From Gammaproteobacteria bacterium (GTDB lineage: Bacteria > Pseudomonadota > Gammaproteobacteria > SpSt-1174), in contig JARRKE010000002.1 in assembly GCA_037388465.1 (NCBI GenBank), positions 42,207 to 106,206 of the forward strand: DNA of 64,000 nt, written 5' to 3'. Positions 8,406-16,055 of this stretch are shown here, in pieces. The position numbers were made by a program, and so were the translations under genes. How positions within the stretch are numbered: the first letter of the stretch is position 1; each line of letters begins with the position of its first letter. The notes under the pieces were generated by a model. That model was not told where the DNA came from. It saw nothing but the letters and a program-made list of their open reading frames with translations, and searched no databases.

Positions 8406-9335
8406 ATGTGTACGGTTTGTGGCTGCGGTGAAGGCGAAGTGAAGGTCGAAGGACACGAGCACGATCATCACCACGATCACGCCCACCCTCATCATCACGA
8501 GCATCACCATCATGATGACCACGGTCATGGTCATCATGCCCATGATCACGACCATGACGGGGATCGTCAGGATCTGCATTTCGGTCTGGGCCCCGCGCAT
8601 GCCCATGCCCCGGGGCTCGATCAGGGACGCATGGTGCAGATCGAGCAGGACATCCTGGCCAAGAACAACGGCTACGCGGAAGGCAATCGCCGCTACTTTT
8701 CCGAACACGGCGTCCTGGCCCTGAATCTGGTCTCCAGTCCCGGTTCGGGCAAGACCACGCTGCTGACCAAAACCATCGAGATGCTCAAATCGCGTCTGCC
8801 GATCGCGGTCATCGAGGGCGACCAGCAGACGGTGATGGATGCCGACCGCATTCGTGCGACGGGCGTGCCCGCACGGCAGATCAATACCGGCAAGGGCTGC
8901 CATCTGGATGCGCATATGGTAGGGCATGCCCTGGAAGGCCTGGGGCTGGACGACAACGGGCTGCTGTTTATCGAAAACGTCGGCAACCTGGTCTGTCCCG
9001 CCGGGTTCGATCTCGGTGAGGCGCACAAGGTCGCCATCCTTTCCGTCACGGAAGGGGAGGACAAGCCGATCAAGTATCCCGACATGTTCCACGCGGCCGA
9101 TTTGATGCTGCTCAACAAGACCGACCTGCTGCCGCATGTCGATTTCGACGTGGACCGCTGCATCGAATACGCGCGGCGCGTGAATCCGCGCATCGAAGTG
9201 ATTCAGCTGTCCGCCCGTTCCGGTGAAGGCATGGAGCACTGGCTGGAGTGGATCGAGGGAGAACGCAGCACGATGCTGCGCGATCGTCTCGCCAGTCTGG
9301 AAGCCGCCATGGACGCGATCAGGACCCAGCTTTGA
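8406..9335 (+). CDS. hypB: HypB, GTPase for nickel insertion with histidine-rich Ni storage segment
   Basis: 309 residues. The N-terminus has CxxCGC ([10 protein letters not shown]), the high-affinity Ni motif. It is followed at about residues 17-51 by a segment of mostly His, Asp and Gly with more than 20 histidines, likely to store nickel. The GTPase core begins near residue 95 with Walker [12 protein letters not shown], then [25 protein letters not shown] (metal-binding Cys) and NKTDLL. A clear GGGAGGT-like ribosome site precedes the ATG. The nickel permease follows 35 bp later, so import, storage and insertion genes are adjacent. Confidence 0.97.
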   Translation: MCTVCGCGEGEVKVEGHEHDHHHDHAHPHHHEHHHHDDHGHGHHAHDHDHDGDRQDLHFGLGPAHAHAPGLDQGRMVQIEQDILAKNNGYAEGNRRYFSEHGVLALNLVSSPGSGKTTLLTKTIEMLKSRLPIAVIEGDQQTVMDADRIRATGVPARQINTGKGCHLDAHMVGHALEGLGLDDNGLLFIENVGNLVCPAGFDLGEAHKVAILSVTEGEDKPIKYPDMFHAADLMLLNKTDLLPHVDFDVDRCIEYARRVNPRIEVIQLSARSGEGMEHWLEWIEGERSTMLRDRLASLEAAMDAIRTQL

Positions 9336-9370
9336 CGGCCGGTTCCGATCCGACACTCAGGAGAGACCGC

Positions 9371-10429
9371 ATGCGTTACCTCGATCAGGCACTGCAGGGC
9401 ATCCCCCGTCGTCCCCTGGCGGTACTGCTGCTCACGCTGCTGGCCTTCAACGTCCTGTCCTGGCTCGCCGCCTTCGGTCTCGCCGCCATCCAGCCCAGCA
9501 TTCTCGCTCTTGCCGGTCTGGCCTGGGTGTTCGGTGCGCGGCATGCCTTCGACGTCGATCATATCGCCGCCATCGACAACGTCACCCGCAAGCTGCGCCA
9601 GGAAGGCAAACGTCCCGTTGCGGTCGGTTTCTTTTTCGCCCTCGGCCATTCCACCGTGGTGATCGCGCTGTCGGCCGTGGTCGCGCTCGGCGCGCGCGGC
9701 CTGAAAACGCAGTTCGGCGAGTTCAGTCATTTCGGCGGCATTTTCGGCACCAGCGTTTCGGCCACCTTCCTGACCCTGATCGGCCTGATCAACCTGGTGG
9801 TCCTGTGGCAACTGATCAAGGCCTGGCGAGACCACCGCCGTGGACGCGATACCCAGGCGCTGCGCGAAGAGGACATCAATGTGCTGCTCGATCAGCGCGG
9901 CCTGTTCGCCAACGTATTCCGCTTTTTGTTCCGGCGCGTGAACCGGAGCTGGCACATGTATCCGCTGGGCGTGCTGTTCGGCCTCGGCTTCGATACCGCC
10001 ACCGAGATCGCCATCCTCGGCATTTCCGCAGCCCTGGCGACCACCTCCGATTTTCCGCTCTGGGGCATCATGATCTTTCCGCTGTTGTTTACCGCGGGCA
10101 TGACCCTGCTGGATTCGCTGGACGGGCTGGTCATGCTGCGCGCCTATCAGTGGGCCCTGTCCGATGCGCTGCGCAGGCTGTACTTCAACACCATCATTAC
10201 CGCCATGGCGGTGGGGGTCGCGTTGATCGTCGGAACCCTGGAGTGGTTGCAGATCCTGGGTCCGCGTCTGGGCGGCCGGGGGCCGTTCTGGGTCTGGCTG
10301 GACGGCCTGGATTTCGGCACCATCGGTTTCGCGGTGGTACTGATCATGCTCGTCACCTGGGCGTTCGCCATCGCCTATTACCGTTTGCGCGTCGCGCCGC
10401 GTGCCGCATTGACGGCCGACGGCGACTGA
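9371..10429 (+). CDS. hoxN: NiCoT-family nickel/cobalt permease (HoxN/NixA type)
   Basis: 352 residues, inner membrane. The NiCoT signature RHAFDVDHIAAIDN (HX4DH, residues about 57-70) is intact. Other family motifs are FALGHSTVV, LGFDTATEIA and GMTLLDSLDG. Several hydrophobic helices are visible (ALAVLLLTLLAF-like segment near residue 17, VALIVGTLEWL, AVVLIMLVTWAFAIAYY). It imports Ni2+ for the hydrogenases; placement between hypB and hypC supports nickel rather than cobalt. ATG 9371 follows a GGAGAG ribosome site at 7 nt. In-frame open sequence upstream overlaps hypB and is not family-like. Confidence 0.94.
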   Translation: MRYLDQALQGIPRRPLAVLLLTLLAFNVLSWLAAFGLAAIQPSILALAGLAWVFGARHAFDVDHIAAIDNVTRKLRQEGKRPVAVGFFFALGHSTVVIALSAVVALGARGLKTQFGEFSHFGGIFGTSVSATFLTLIGLINLVVLWQLIKAWRDHRRGRDTQALREEDINVLLDQRGLFANVFRFLFRRVNRSWHMYPLGVLFGLGFDTATEIAILGISAALATTSDFPLWGIMIFPLLFTAGMTLLDSLDGLVMLRAYQWALSDALRRLYFNTIITAMAVGVALIVGTLEWLQILGPRLGGRGPFWVWLDGLDFGTIGFAVVLIMLVTWAFAIAYYRLRVAPRAALTADGD

Positions 10430-10454
10430 CCACGCGTATCAGGAGATTCACTTC

Positions 10455-10727
10455 ATGTGCCTGGGCATTCCCGGACAAATCGTTGCAGTTATCGATGAGG
10501 CAAACCTGCTGGCGACGGTGGATGTCAGCGGGGTGCGGCGCGAAGTGAACATCGCCTGCATCGTCGACGACGGCCATTCCGCGACGGATTGCATCGGAGA
10601 CTGGGTGCTGGTGCACGTGGGATTCGCCATGAGTCGTATCGACGCCGAGGAAGCCAGAAACACCCTCGAGTTGCTCGACCAGCTGGATGAACTCCAGAAC
10701 GAGATGGAGGCGTTCGGGCGGGCCTGA
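10455..10727 (+). CDS. hypC: HypC, Fe(CN)2CO carrier and large-subunit chaperone (copy 1)
   Basis: 90 residues. It begins MCLGIPGQIVAV, with the essential Cys2 that binds the iron centre and the large-subunit precursor. The HypC fold is otherwise conserved (DVSGVRREVNIACI, GDWVLVHVGFAMSRID). HypC partners with HypD. The ribosome site AGGAG lies 9 nt before the ATG. A second, shorter relative is encoded on the other strand at 14660-14899, so each copy may be dedicated to one of the two hydrogenases. Confidence 0.96.
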   Translation: MCLGIPGQIVAVIDEANLLATVDVSGVRREVNIACIVDDGHSATDCIGDWVLVHVGFAMSRIDAEEARNTLELLDQLDELQNEMEAFGRA

Positions 10728-10753
10728 CCGGCGGCTTGCGCCCGTTACCAGCG

Positions 10754-11419
10754 ATGGACGACGGTCTTAATTCCCTTTATCCGTTTCTCGGCGGCGGCCG
10801 TAAGAACCCCGAGCGGGAGGCGAATTCGCTGCTCGAATCGGTACGCGAAAAGGCCGCCGAAAGCGTACAGGCAAAACAGACATTCTTTGCCGAACAGGGC
10901 GAGGCCCTGGTGGCGGCTGCACGTGGATTGGCCGATGTCTATCGCCGCAAGGGCCGGCTGTTTACCATGGGTAACGGCGGTTCCAGCTGCGACTCGTCGC
11001 ATATCGCGGTGGAGTTCCTGCATCCGGTGACGGCCGGGCGGCCGGCCCTGCCGGCGGTCAACCTCTCGGCGGACAATGCCATGCTGACGGCGGTCGGTAA
11101 CGATGTCGGCTTTCGGCACGTGTTCGTGCGTCAGTTGGTGGCGCTGGCCCGTTCGGGCGATGCGCTGCTCGGCGTCTCGACCAGCGGCAATTCGGACAAC
11201 CTGCTGGCCGCCTTCGCCAAGGCGAAGGAACTGGGCCTGCTGACCATCGGGCTGGCGGGCATGGATGGCGGCGAGATGGCGCGTGCCGGGCTCGATCACT
11301 GCCTGGTGGTGCACAGCGACAGCATTCATCGCATTCAGGAGTGCCAGCTGGCCTCGTACCACATTCTTTGGGATCTGGTGCATACGCTGCTTGCAGACGA
11401 TCGCGGCCCGTCGGCATGA
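10754..11419 (+). CDS. SIS-domain protein, GmhA/phosphoheptose isomerase-like
   Basis: 221 residues from the ATG at 10754; a TTG at 10736 would add six residues and neither start has a good ribosome site. The SIS fold is clear: FTMGNGGSSCDSSHIAVEFLHP (phosphosugar loop) and LLGVSTSGNSDNLLAAFAKAKELGLLTIGL. The closest named family is D-sedoheptulose-7-phosphate isomerase of heptose synthesis. No other lipopolysaccharide gene is nearby. It sits inside the hyp series between hypC and hypD on the same strand, so a role linked to hydrogenase maturation or a retained isomerase moved into the operon are both possible. The substrate is unknown. Confidence 0.8.
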   Translation: MDDGLNSLYPFLGGGRKNPEREANSLLESVREKAAESVQAKQTFFAEQGEALVAAARGLADVYRRKGRLFTMGNGGSSCDSSHIAVEFLHPVTAGRPALPAVNLSADNAMLTAVGNDVGFRHVFVRQLVALARSGDALLGVSTSGNSDNLLAAFAKAKELGLLTIGLAGMDGGEMARAGLDHCLVVHSDSIHRIQECQLASYHILWDLVHTLLADDRGPSA

Positions 11420-11502
11420 CGCCGTATCAAAACAAACAATCAACCCATGTCGGCAGCTGATACGCAGCGATCCGGCCGGCCTGGCAATATTTGCGGAATA
11501 GA

Positions 11503-12651
11503 ATGAAATACGTCGACGAATTCAGGGACCCGGACAAGGCACGACGTCTGATCAAGGACATCGAGCGCCTGCTGGCGCGCAACACCACCGTACGGCATCG
11601 CCCGCTGCAGTTGATGGAGGTGTGCGGCGGGCACACGCACGCCATTTTCAAGTTCGGCCTCAAGAACATGCTGCCTGACGCCATCGAACTGGTGCATGGT
11701 CCCGGCTGCCCGGTCTGCGTGCTGCCCATGGGGCGGGTCGACGACTGCGTGGCGATCGCCGAGCGCCCCGAAGTGATCTTCACCACCTTCGGCGACGCCA
11801 TGCGCGTGCCGGGTTCGCGCAAAAGTCTGATGCAGGCCAAGGCGGACGGCGCCGACGTGCGCATGGTGTATTCGCCGCTGGATGCGCTCAAGATTGCGCG
11901 GGAAAACCCCGATCGCGAGGTCGTGTTCTTCGGGCTTGGTTTCGAAACCACCATGCCCAGCACCGCCTTGACGGTGCTGGCGGCCGAGCAGCAGGGTATT
12001 AATAACTTTTCCCTGTTCTGCAATCACATCACCATCATCCCGACCATCAAGGCGATCCTCGACTCCCCCGACATGCAGATCGACGGATTTCTGGGGCCGG
12101 GGCATGTCAGCCTGGTGATCGGTTCGCAGCCCTACCGGTTCATCGCCGAGCAGTATCACCGGCCGCTGGTGATCGCCGGCTTCGAACCGCTGGATATCCT
12201 GCAGTCGATCTGGATGGTGATCAAACAGCTGGACGAGGGGCGCTGCGAAATCGAAAACCAGTATCGCAGGCTGGTGCCCGAGGACGGCAACCCGCAGGCG
12301 CTGGGTGCCGTGAACGAGGTGTTCGAGCTGCGCGAGTTCTTCGAGTGGCGCGGCCTGGGGTCCATCGACCATTCCGGGGTGCGCCTGCGCGACGCCTACG
12401 CCGCTTTCGACGCGGAGCGAAAGTTCGCGCTGCCCAATGTGCGTATTGCCGATCCCAAGGCCTGCCAGTGCGGCGAAGTGCTCAAGGGCGTCATCAAGCC
12501 GCGCGAGTGCAAGGTATTCGGTACGGCCTGTACCCCGGAAACACCGCTGGGAGCGTTGATGGTCTCCAGCGAGGGCGCCTGTGCGGCGTATTTTCAATAC
12601 GGCGCCAAGACGCGCCAGGTGGACGAGCCGGCACCGGAGACCGTTTCGTGA
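11503..12651 (+). CDS. hypD: HypD, iron-sulfur scaffold for Fe(CN)2CO assembly
   Basis: 382 residues, family length. HypD with HypC assembles the Fe(CN)2CO unit. Conserved blocks are MEVCGGHTHAIFKFGL (about 32-47), HGPGCPVCVLPMGRVD (about 66-81), FGLGFETTMPSTA and FCNHITIIP. The C-terminal cysteines of the [4Fe-4S] cluster are in KACQCGEVLKG, RECKVFGTACTP. Start at ATG 11503 (an in-frame TTG at 11491 is less likely). The stop overlaps the hypE GTG by 4 bp. Confidence 0.97.
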   Translation: MKYVDEFRDPDKARRLIKDIERLLARNTTVRHRPLQLMEVCGGHTHAIFKFGLKNMLPDAIELVHGPGCPVCVLPMGRVDDCVAIAERPEVIFTTFGDAMRVPGSRKSLMQAKADGADVRMVYSPLDALKIARENPDREVVFFGLGFETTMPSTALTVLAAEQQGINNFSLFCNHITIIPTIKAILDSPDMQIDGFLGPGHVSLVIGSQPYRFIAEQYHRPLVIAGFEPLDILQSIWMVIKQLDEGRCEIENQYRRLVPEDGNPQALGAVNEVFELREFFEWRGLGSIDHSGVRLRDAYAAFDAERKFALPNVRIADPKACQCGEVLKGVIKPRECKVFGTACTPETPLGALMVSSEGACAAYFQYGAKTRQVDEPAPETVS

Positions 12652-13685
12652 GCCGTCGTTTGAAGGCCGCCACCATCACGCTGGCACACGGCAGCGGTGG
12701 CAGCGCCATGCGCGACCTGATCGAGGACGTGATGGTCGGCAGCTTCGACAACACCTGGCTGTCGCAGCTGGAGGATCAGGCGCGTCTGGACCTGAAGGAC
12801 ATCACGCCGCAGGGCGACCGGCTGGCATTCACTACCGACAGCTACGTCGTCGACCCGCTGGTATTCCCGGGCGGCGATATCGGCACCCTGGCCGTCAACG
12901 GCACGGTCAACGATCTGGCCGTGGGCGGAGCCAGGCCGCTGTTTCTCAGCTGCGGTCTGATCCTGGAGGAGGGGCTGTCGGTGGAGTTGCTGCGCGACAT
13001 CGTCGCCAGCATGCGCGCGGCGGCTCTTGATGCCGGCGTCACCATCGTCACCGGCGATACCAAGGTCGTGCCGCGCGGCAAGGGCGACAAGGTGTTCATC
13101 AACACCGCCGGTATCGGCGTGATCCCGGCCGGGGTGAACATCTCGGCCGCGCGCGCCGCGCCGGGCGACGTGGTGATCGTCAACGGCTACCTGGGCGACC
13201 ACGGGGCGGCGATCCTCAAGGCGCGCGGTGAGCTGGCCCTGGAAACCGACATCCAAAGCGACTGTCAGGCGCTGCATGGCCTGATCGAAGCCATGCTGGC
13301 GGCCTGTCCCGACATCCACTGCCTGCGCGACGCGACACGCGGCGGGGTGGCAACCGTGCTGAACGAGTTCGCCGAGAGTGCGGCGGTGGGGATTCGCGTC
13401 GACGAGCAACACCTGCCCATTCGCGGCGAAGTGCGCGGCGTGTGCGAGATTCTCGGTCTCGATCCGCTTTACCTGGCCAACGAGGGCAAGCTGGTGGCCG
13501 TGATCCCCCCGACCCATGCCGAGGCGGTGCTGCAGGCCATGCGCGAACATCCGGCGGGTCGGGACGCTGTGGTCATCGGCGAGGTGGTGAGCGCCCCTGC
13601 GAACAGGGTGGTCATGCAGACCCAATTCGGCGGCGAGCGCATCGTCGATCGCCTGATCGGCGAACAATTGCCGCGCATCTGCTAG
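12648..13685 (+). CDS. hypE: HypE, carbamoyl dehydratase forming the cyanide ligand
   Basis: 345 residues. HypE takes the carbamoyl group from HypF onto its C-terminal cysteine and dehydrates it with ATP to thiocyanate. The protein ends exactly in LPRIC, the required PRxC tail. The N-terminal LAHGSGGSAMRDLIEDV and the AIR-synthase-like motifs (TDSYVVDPLVFPGGDIG, TRGGVATVLNEFAES) are intact. The GTG start overlaps the hypD stop, giving translational coupling. Normal length and complete. Confidence 0.97.
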   Translation: MSRRLKAATITLAHGSGGSAMRDLIEDVMVGSFDNTWLSQLEDQARLDLKDITPQGDRLAFTTDSYVVDPLVFPGGDIGTLAVNGTVNDLAVGGARPLFLSCGLILEEGLSVELLRDIVASMRAAALDAGVTIVTGDTKVVPRGKGDKVFINTAGIGVIPAGVNISAARAAPGDVVIVNGYLGDHGAAILKARGELALETDIQSDCQALHGLIEAMLAACPDIHCLRDATRGGVATVLNEFAESAAVGIRVDEQHLPIRGEVRGVCEILGLDPLYLANEGKLVAVIPPTHAEAVLQAMREHPAGRDAVVIGEVVSAPANRVVMQTQFGGERIVDRLIGEQLPRIC

Positions 13686-13707
13686 ATTAAAGGCCCGGAG
13701 TCAGCCT

Positions 13708-14130
13708 ATGGATTCAACACCTCAAGAACTCGAACCGTCCGAAGCCCACCGGCTTTTGCAGGAACAGCCGCAGGCCGTCCTGGTCGACGTGCGCTCGACC
13801 ATGGAGTACCTGATGATCGGCCATCCCGTCGGGGCGGTTCACATCCCCTGGTTGGACGAGCCCGACTGGGCGCCCAATCCGCGCTTCGTGGTGCAGGTGC
13901 GCGAGCTGATGCTGGGCGGCGTGATCTGCGACGACGGGGAATGCCCCGCCATCCTGCTCATCTGCCGCAGCGGACGTCGCTCCATGGAGGCCGGCAAGGT
14001 GCTGCTGGAATCCGGTTTCAACCGCATCTATTCCATCAAAGACGGTTTCGAAGGTCCGCTGGATGAGCACCATCATCGCAGCGCCATCGCAGGGTGGCGT
14101 CATGAAGGGCTGCCCTGGGAGCAGAACTAG
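13708..14130 (+). CDS. Rhodanese-domain sulfurtransferase
   Basis: 140 residues, a single rhodanese domain. The active-site loop CRSGRR follows LLI near residue 92, with the catalytic Cys present. The N-terminal part has the usual LVDVRSTMEYLMIGHPVGAVHIPW. No signal peptide, so cytoplasmic. It starts 22 bp after hypE on the same strand and probably ends the hyp transcription unit. Rhodaneses move sulfane sulfur, classically to cyanide. Placement after HypE, which handles thiocyanate and cyanide, may reflect detoxification or ligand handling; this is inference. A link to sulfur metabolism of the host is equally plausible. Confidence 0.88.
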   Translation: MDSTPQELEPSEAHRLLQEQPQAVLVDVRSTMEYLMIGHPVGAVHIPWLDEPDWAPNPRFVVQVRELMLGGVICDDGECPAILLICRSGRRSMEAGKVLLESGFNRIYSIKDGFEGPLDEHHHRSAIAGWRHEGLPWEQN

Positions 14131-14204
14131 AACCCGTCTCTAAAGGGGCCACACCTTGCCTGAACACCTGGTCCGCGATTTTGAGACAGATTCTGTGCGC
14201 GCGA

Positions 14205-14663
14205 TTAATCCGTGCTTTCCTGAAAGATCAGCAGATTGCAGTCCAGCCGGTCGAGCAGGGCGGAGCCGACCGAGGCGCGCAGCCAGCGTTCCAGTCCGTG
14301 CCGGGGATGATGGCCGACGATGACGAGATCGGCGTCCACTTCCGCGGCGATGGTGGCGATGCGTTCCGCCGCATCGCCGATCTCCAGATGGCCGCTGACC
14401 TCGAGTCCGAAGGTCTTCATTTCCGCAATGCCCTGATCCAGTATCTGCTGGTAGCGTTCCTTGTCCGCTTCCAGCAGCAGGCCGGTTTCAAATCCTTCGC
14501 CGATCGCCATCGGGCCGGGGTAGGGTGCCACCGAGAGCAGGTGAACGCGGGCCCCGCACTGGCTGGCCAGCGTCGCGGCCTTGTGCAGGACGTCACGGCA
14601 ATGCTGCGAGCCGTCGTAAGCGAGCAGCAGATTGTGGAACAGGGTGTCGCCCGCGGGAATCAT
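14205..14663 (-). CDS. Universal stress protein, UspA family
   Basis: 152 residues. It has the typical start NLLLAYDGSQHCRDVLHKA and ends with DADLVIVGHHPRHGLERWLRASVGSALLD. The G-9x-G(S) part of the ATP-binding motif is intact, while the preceding G-2x-G spacing is altered to G-5x-G. It could therefore bind nucleotide, but that is uncertain. Its ATG overlaps the stop of the upstream hypC-like gene by 4 bp on the minus strand, so the two are coupled. It faces the rhodanese gene convergently. Confidence 0.85.
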   Translation of the reverse strand: MIPAGDTLFHNLLLAYDGSQHCRDVLHKAATLASQCGARVHLLSVAPYPGPMAIGEGFETGLLLEADKERYQQILDQGIAEMKTFGLEVSGHLEIGDAAERIATIAAEVDADLVIVGHHPRHGLERWLRASVGSALLDRLDCNLLIFQESTD

Positions 14664-14899
14664 TCCGCCGTTCCGTCGAGCCGGGCGAAGAGTTCGTCAT
14701 ATAGCGCCCATGAGGCGGCAGCTTCCTCGGCGGTCACTTTTTGCGTGACCTGGCCGAGGTGAATCAGCACATAGTCACCGGGCTGTAACGGTTCATCCTG
14801 CATCATCAGCAGGCTTGCGTCGCGCGTGGTCCCCTTGGCTTCGCAATGCGCAACGAGACCGTCGATGGACAGGATGCGCATGGGAATGGTCAGACACAT
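14660..14899 (-). CDS. hupF: Second HypC/HupF-like maturation chaperone
   Basis: 79 residues from the ATG whose codon is at 14899-14897, giving the obligatory MC start (MCLTIPMRILSIDG). An in-frame ATG 12 codons upstream would bury Cys2 and is therefore unlikely. Conserved HypC features follow: GDYVLIHLGQVTQKVTAEEA. It differs clearly from the first HypC at 10455. It is divergent from the hynD promoter, next to the group 1e operon, suggesting service of HynL, as HupF/HypC paralogues do in other bacteria. Coupled by overlap to the universal stress protein gene. Confidence 0.87.
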   Translation of the reverse strand: MCLTIPMRILSIDGLVAHCEAKGTTRDASLLMMQDEPLQPGDYVLIHLGQVTQKVTAEEAAASWALYDELFARLDGTAE

Positions 14900-15036
14900 G
14901 CCGGTTTTCTCCTCCATGCCCGGATTTTTCTGCAACTCAATCTAACACGCGTCAGATTCGGTTGAAACATGCCTGGGGTCATGTCGGGCTTGAAAAATCG
15001 TCCGGCATGAACTTCACTTTTCCGATAGTGTCGATG

Positions 15037-15064
15037 TTGAGAGTAAGAGAAATCGGCGTATACT
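15037..15064 (+). promoter_or_regulatory. Sigma-70-type promoter of the hyn hydrogenase operon
   Basis: TTGAGA at 15037-15042 and TATACT at 15059-15064 are separated by 16 bp. This is the best housekeeping-type promoter seen in the window and lies in the 232 bp divergent gap between the hypC-like gene (- strand) and hynD. It predicts a leader of about 60 nt. No firm operator was recognised in the gap. Confidence 0.6.
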
Positions 15065-15131
15065 CGAATGGCGTTTGCCGACGGGTCATAGGCCTGATTC
15101 GCGCGCGCCGAAAACACTCTGGAGCCTTGGG

Positions 15132-15596
15132 ATGGATACGCTGATACTCGGGCTGGGCAACACGCTGCTGATGGATGAAGGCGTTGGTGTGCATATCGTG
15201 CGCCGGCTTGCCGAAGAAGGCGCGGACGACCAAATCCAGTACATGGACGGCGGCACCCTGAGCTTCACCCTGGCCGGTCCGCTTTACGAGGCCAAGCGCC
15301 TGATCGTCGTCGACACCGCGGACCTGGATGCCGAACCCGGCACCATGCAGTGTTTCGAAAACGGCGATATGGACCATTTCGTGGCCACCGGCAAGAAGAG
15401 CAGCGTCCATGAAGTCGGTCTCAACGATCTGCTCTCGATCACCCGGCTCGAAGGCCATCTCCCGGAACCCCGTGCATTGATCGCGATCCAGCCGAAGATG
15501 TTCGACTGGGGTGAGGAACCCACTCCCGAACTGAACGCCGTTATTCCCCAGGCCTGCAATCTGGTTCGTCAGACATTGGAACGCTGGGACGCATGA
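15132..15596 (+). CDS. hynD: Hydrogenase maturation protease for the group 1e enzyme (HynD/HyaD type)
   Basis: 154 residues. Metal-binding and catalytic positions of the HybD family are visible: GNTLLMDEGVGVHIVRRL (Glu near residue 15), VVDTADLDAEPG (Asp near residue 63) and SSVHEVGLNDLL (His near 94). The enzyme removes the C-terminal tail of HynL after nickel insertion. ATG 15132 has a GGAG site 7-8 nt upstream; in-frame sequence before it is not family-like. The stop overlaps the next start (ATGA). It is clearly different from the protease at 3292, consistent with one protease per hydrogenase. Confidence 0.93.
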   Translation: MDTLILGLGNTLLMDEGVGVHIVRRLAEEGADDQIQYMDGGTLSFTLAGPLYEAKRLIVVDTADLDAEPGTMQCFENGDMDHFVATGKKSSVHEVGLNDLLSITRLEGHLPEPRALIAIQPKMFDWGEEPTPELNAVIPQACNLVRQTLERWDA

Positions 15597-16018
15597 GTCT
15601 TCAGGATATTCCAGTCTCTGTCGTACCCGCCGAACCCGCACCGGTACCCGACGGCCCCACCGGCATGGCGGATGCCGTGATGCGCGAGATCGAATCCCAT
15701 CTCGAGCAGCTGGTGGAATCCGGCACGGCGAACGCCGTCGACCTGAAAAGCCTGCCGTTGACGGCGGCCGACCTCGATATCCTGCGCGACAAGCTGGGGC
15801 AGGGCGAGGTCAACGCCCGGGTCGACGCGGCCGGTCTGACCGAGATCCGCGAAACGGCCTATCCGGGCGTCTGGTGGCTGACCTATTACGAAATGGACGG
15901 CGAGGCCATTCTCGACGTCATCGAGGTGACCCGTTGCCCCGAGATGCTGCAAACGCATCCCGAAGATATACGCACCGCGTTACGACGCTTCAAACAGGCC
16001 GACCCCGGGTCGTCCTGA
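15593..16018 (+). CDS. hupH: HupH/HyaF-type hydrogenase expression protein
   Basis: 141 residues, corresponding to a compact HupH/HyaF protein. The recognised block is LPLTAADLDILRDKLGQGEV followed by YPGVWWLTYYEMDGEAILDVIEVTRCPEML. HupH/HyaF proteins help prepare the exported small subunit, probably its iron-sulfur clusters. The Pro-rich N-terminus is low complexity. It overlaps hynD by 4 bp and lies just before hynS. A HyaE/HupG partner, often adjacent in other operons, is absent here. Confidence 0.82.
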   Translation: MSLQDIPVSVVPAEPAPVPDGPTGMADAVMREIESHLEQLVESGTANAVDLKSLPLTAADLDILRDKLGQGEVNARVDAAGLTEIRETAYPGVWWLTYYEMDGEAILDVIEVTRCPEMLQTHPEDIRTALRRFKQADPGSS

Positions 16019-16055
16019 AATCTTCCGATTACCCCCGCAGATGGAGGAACGCCAC

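Noticed and set aside
10754..11419. Part of a lipopolysaccharide heptose operon
   Set aside because: No hldE, hldD or gmhB-like gene is nearby; neighbours are all hydrogenase maturation genes.
14131..14204. Bidirectional terminator between the rhodanese and stress protein genes
   Set aside because: No stem longer than about 4 bp with a T tract could be found in the 74 bp gap.
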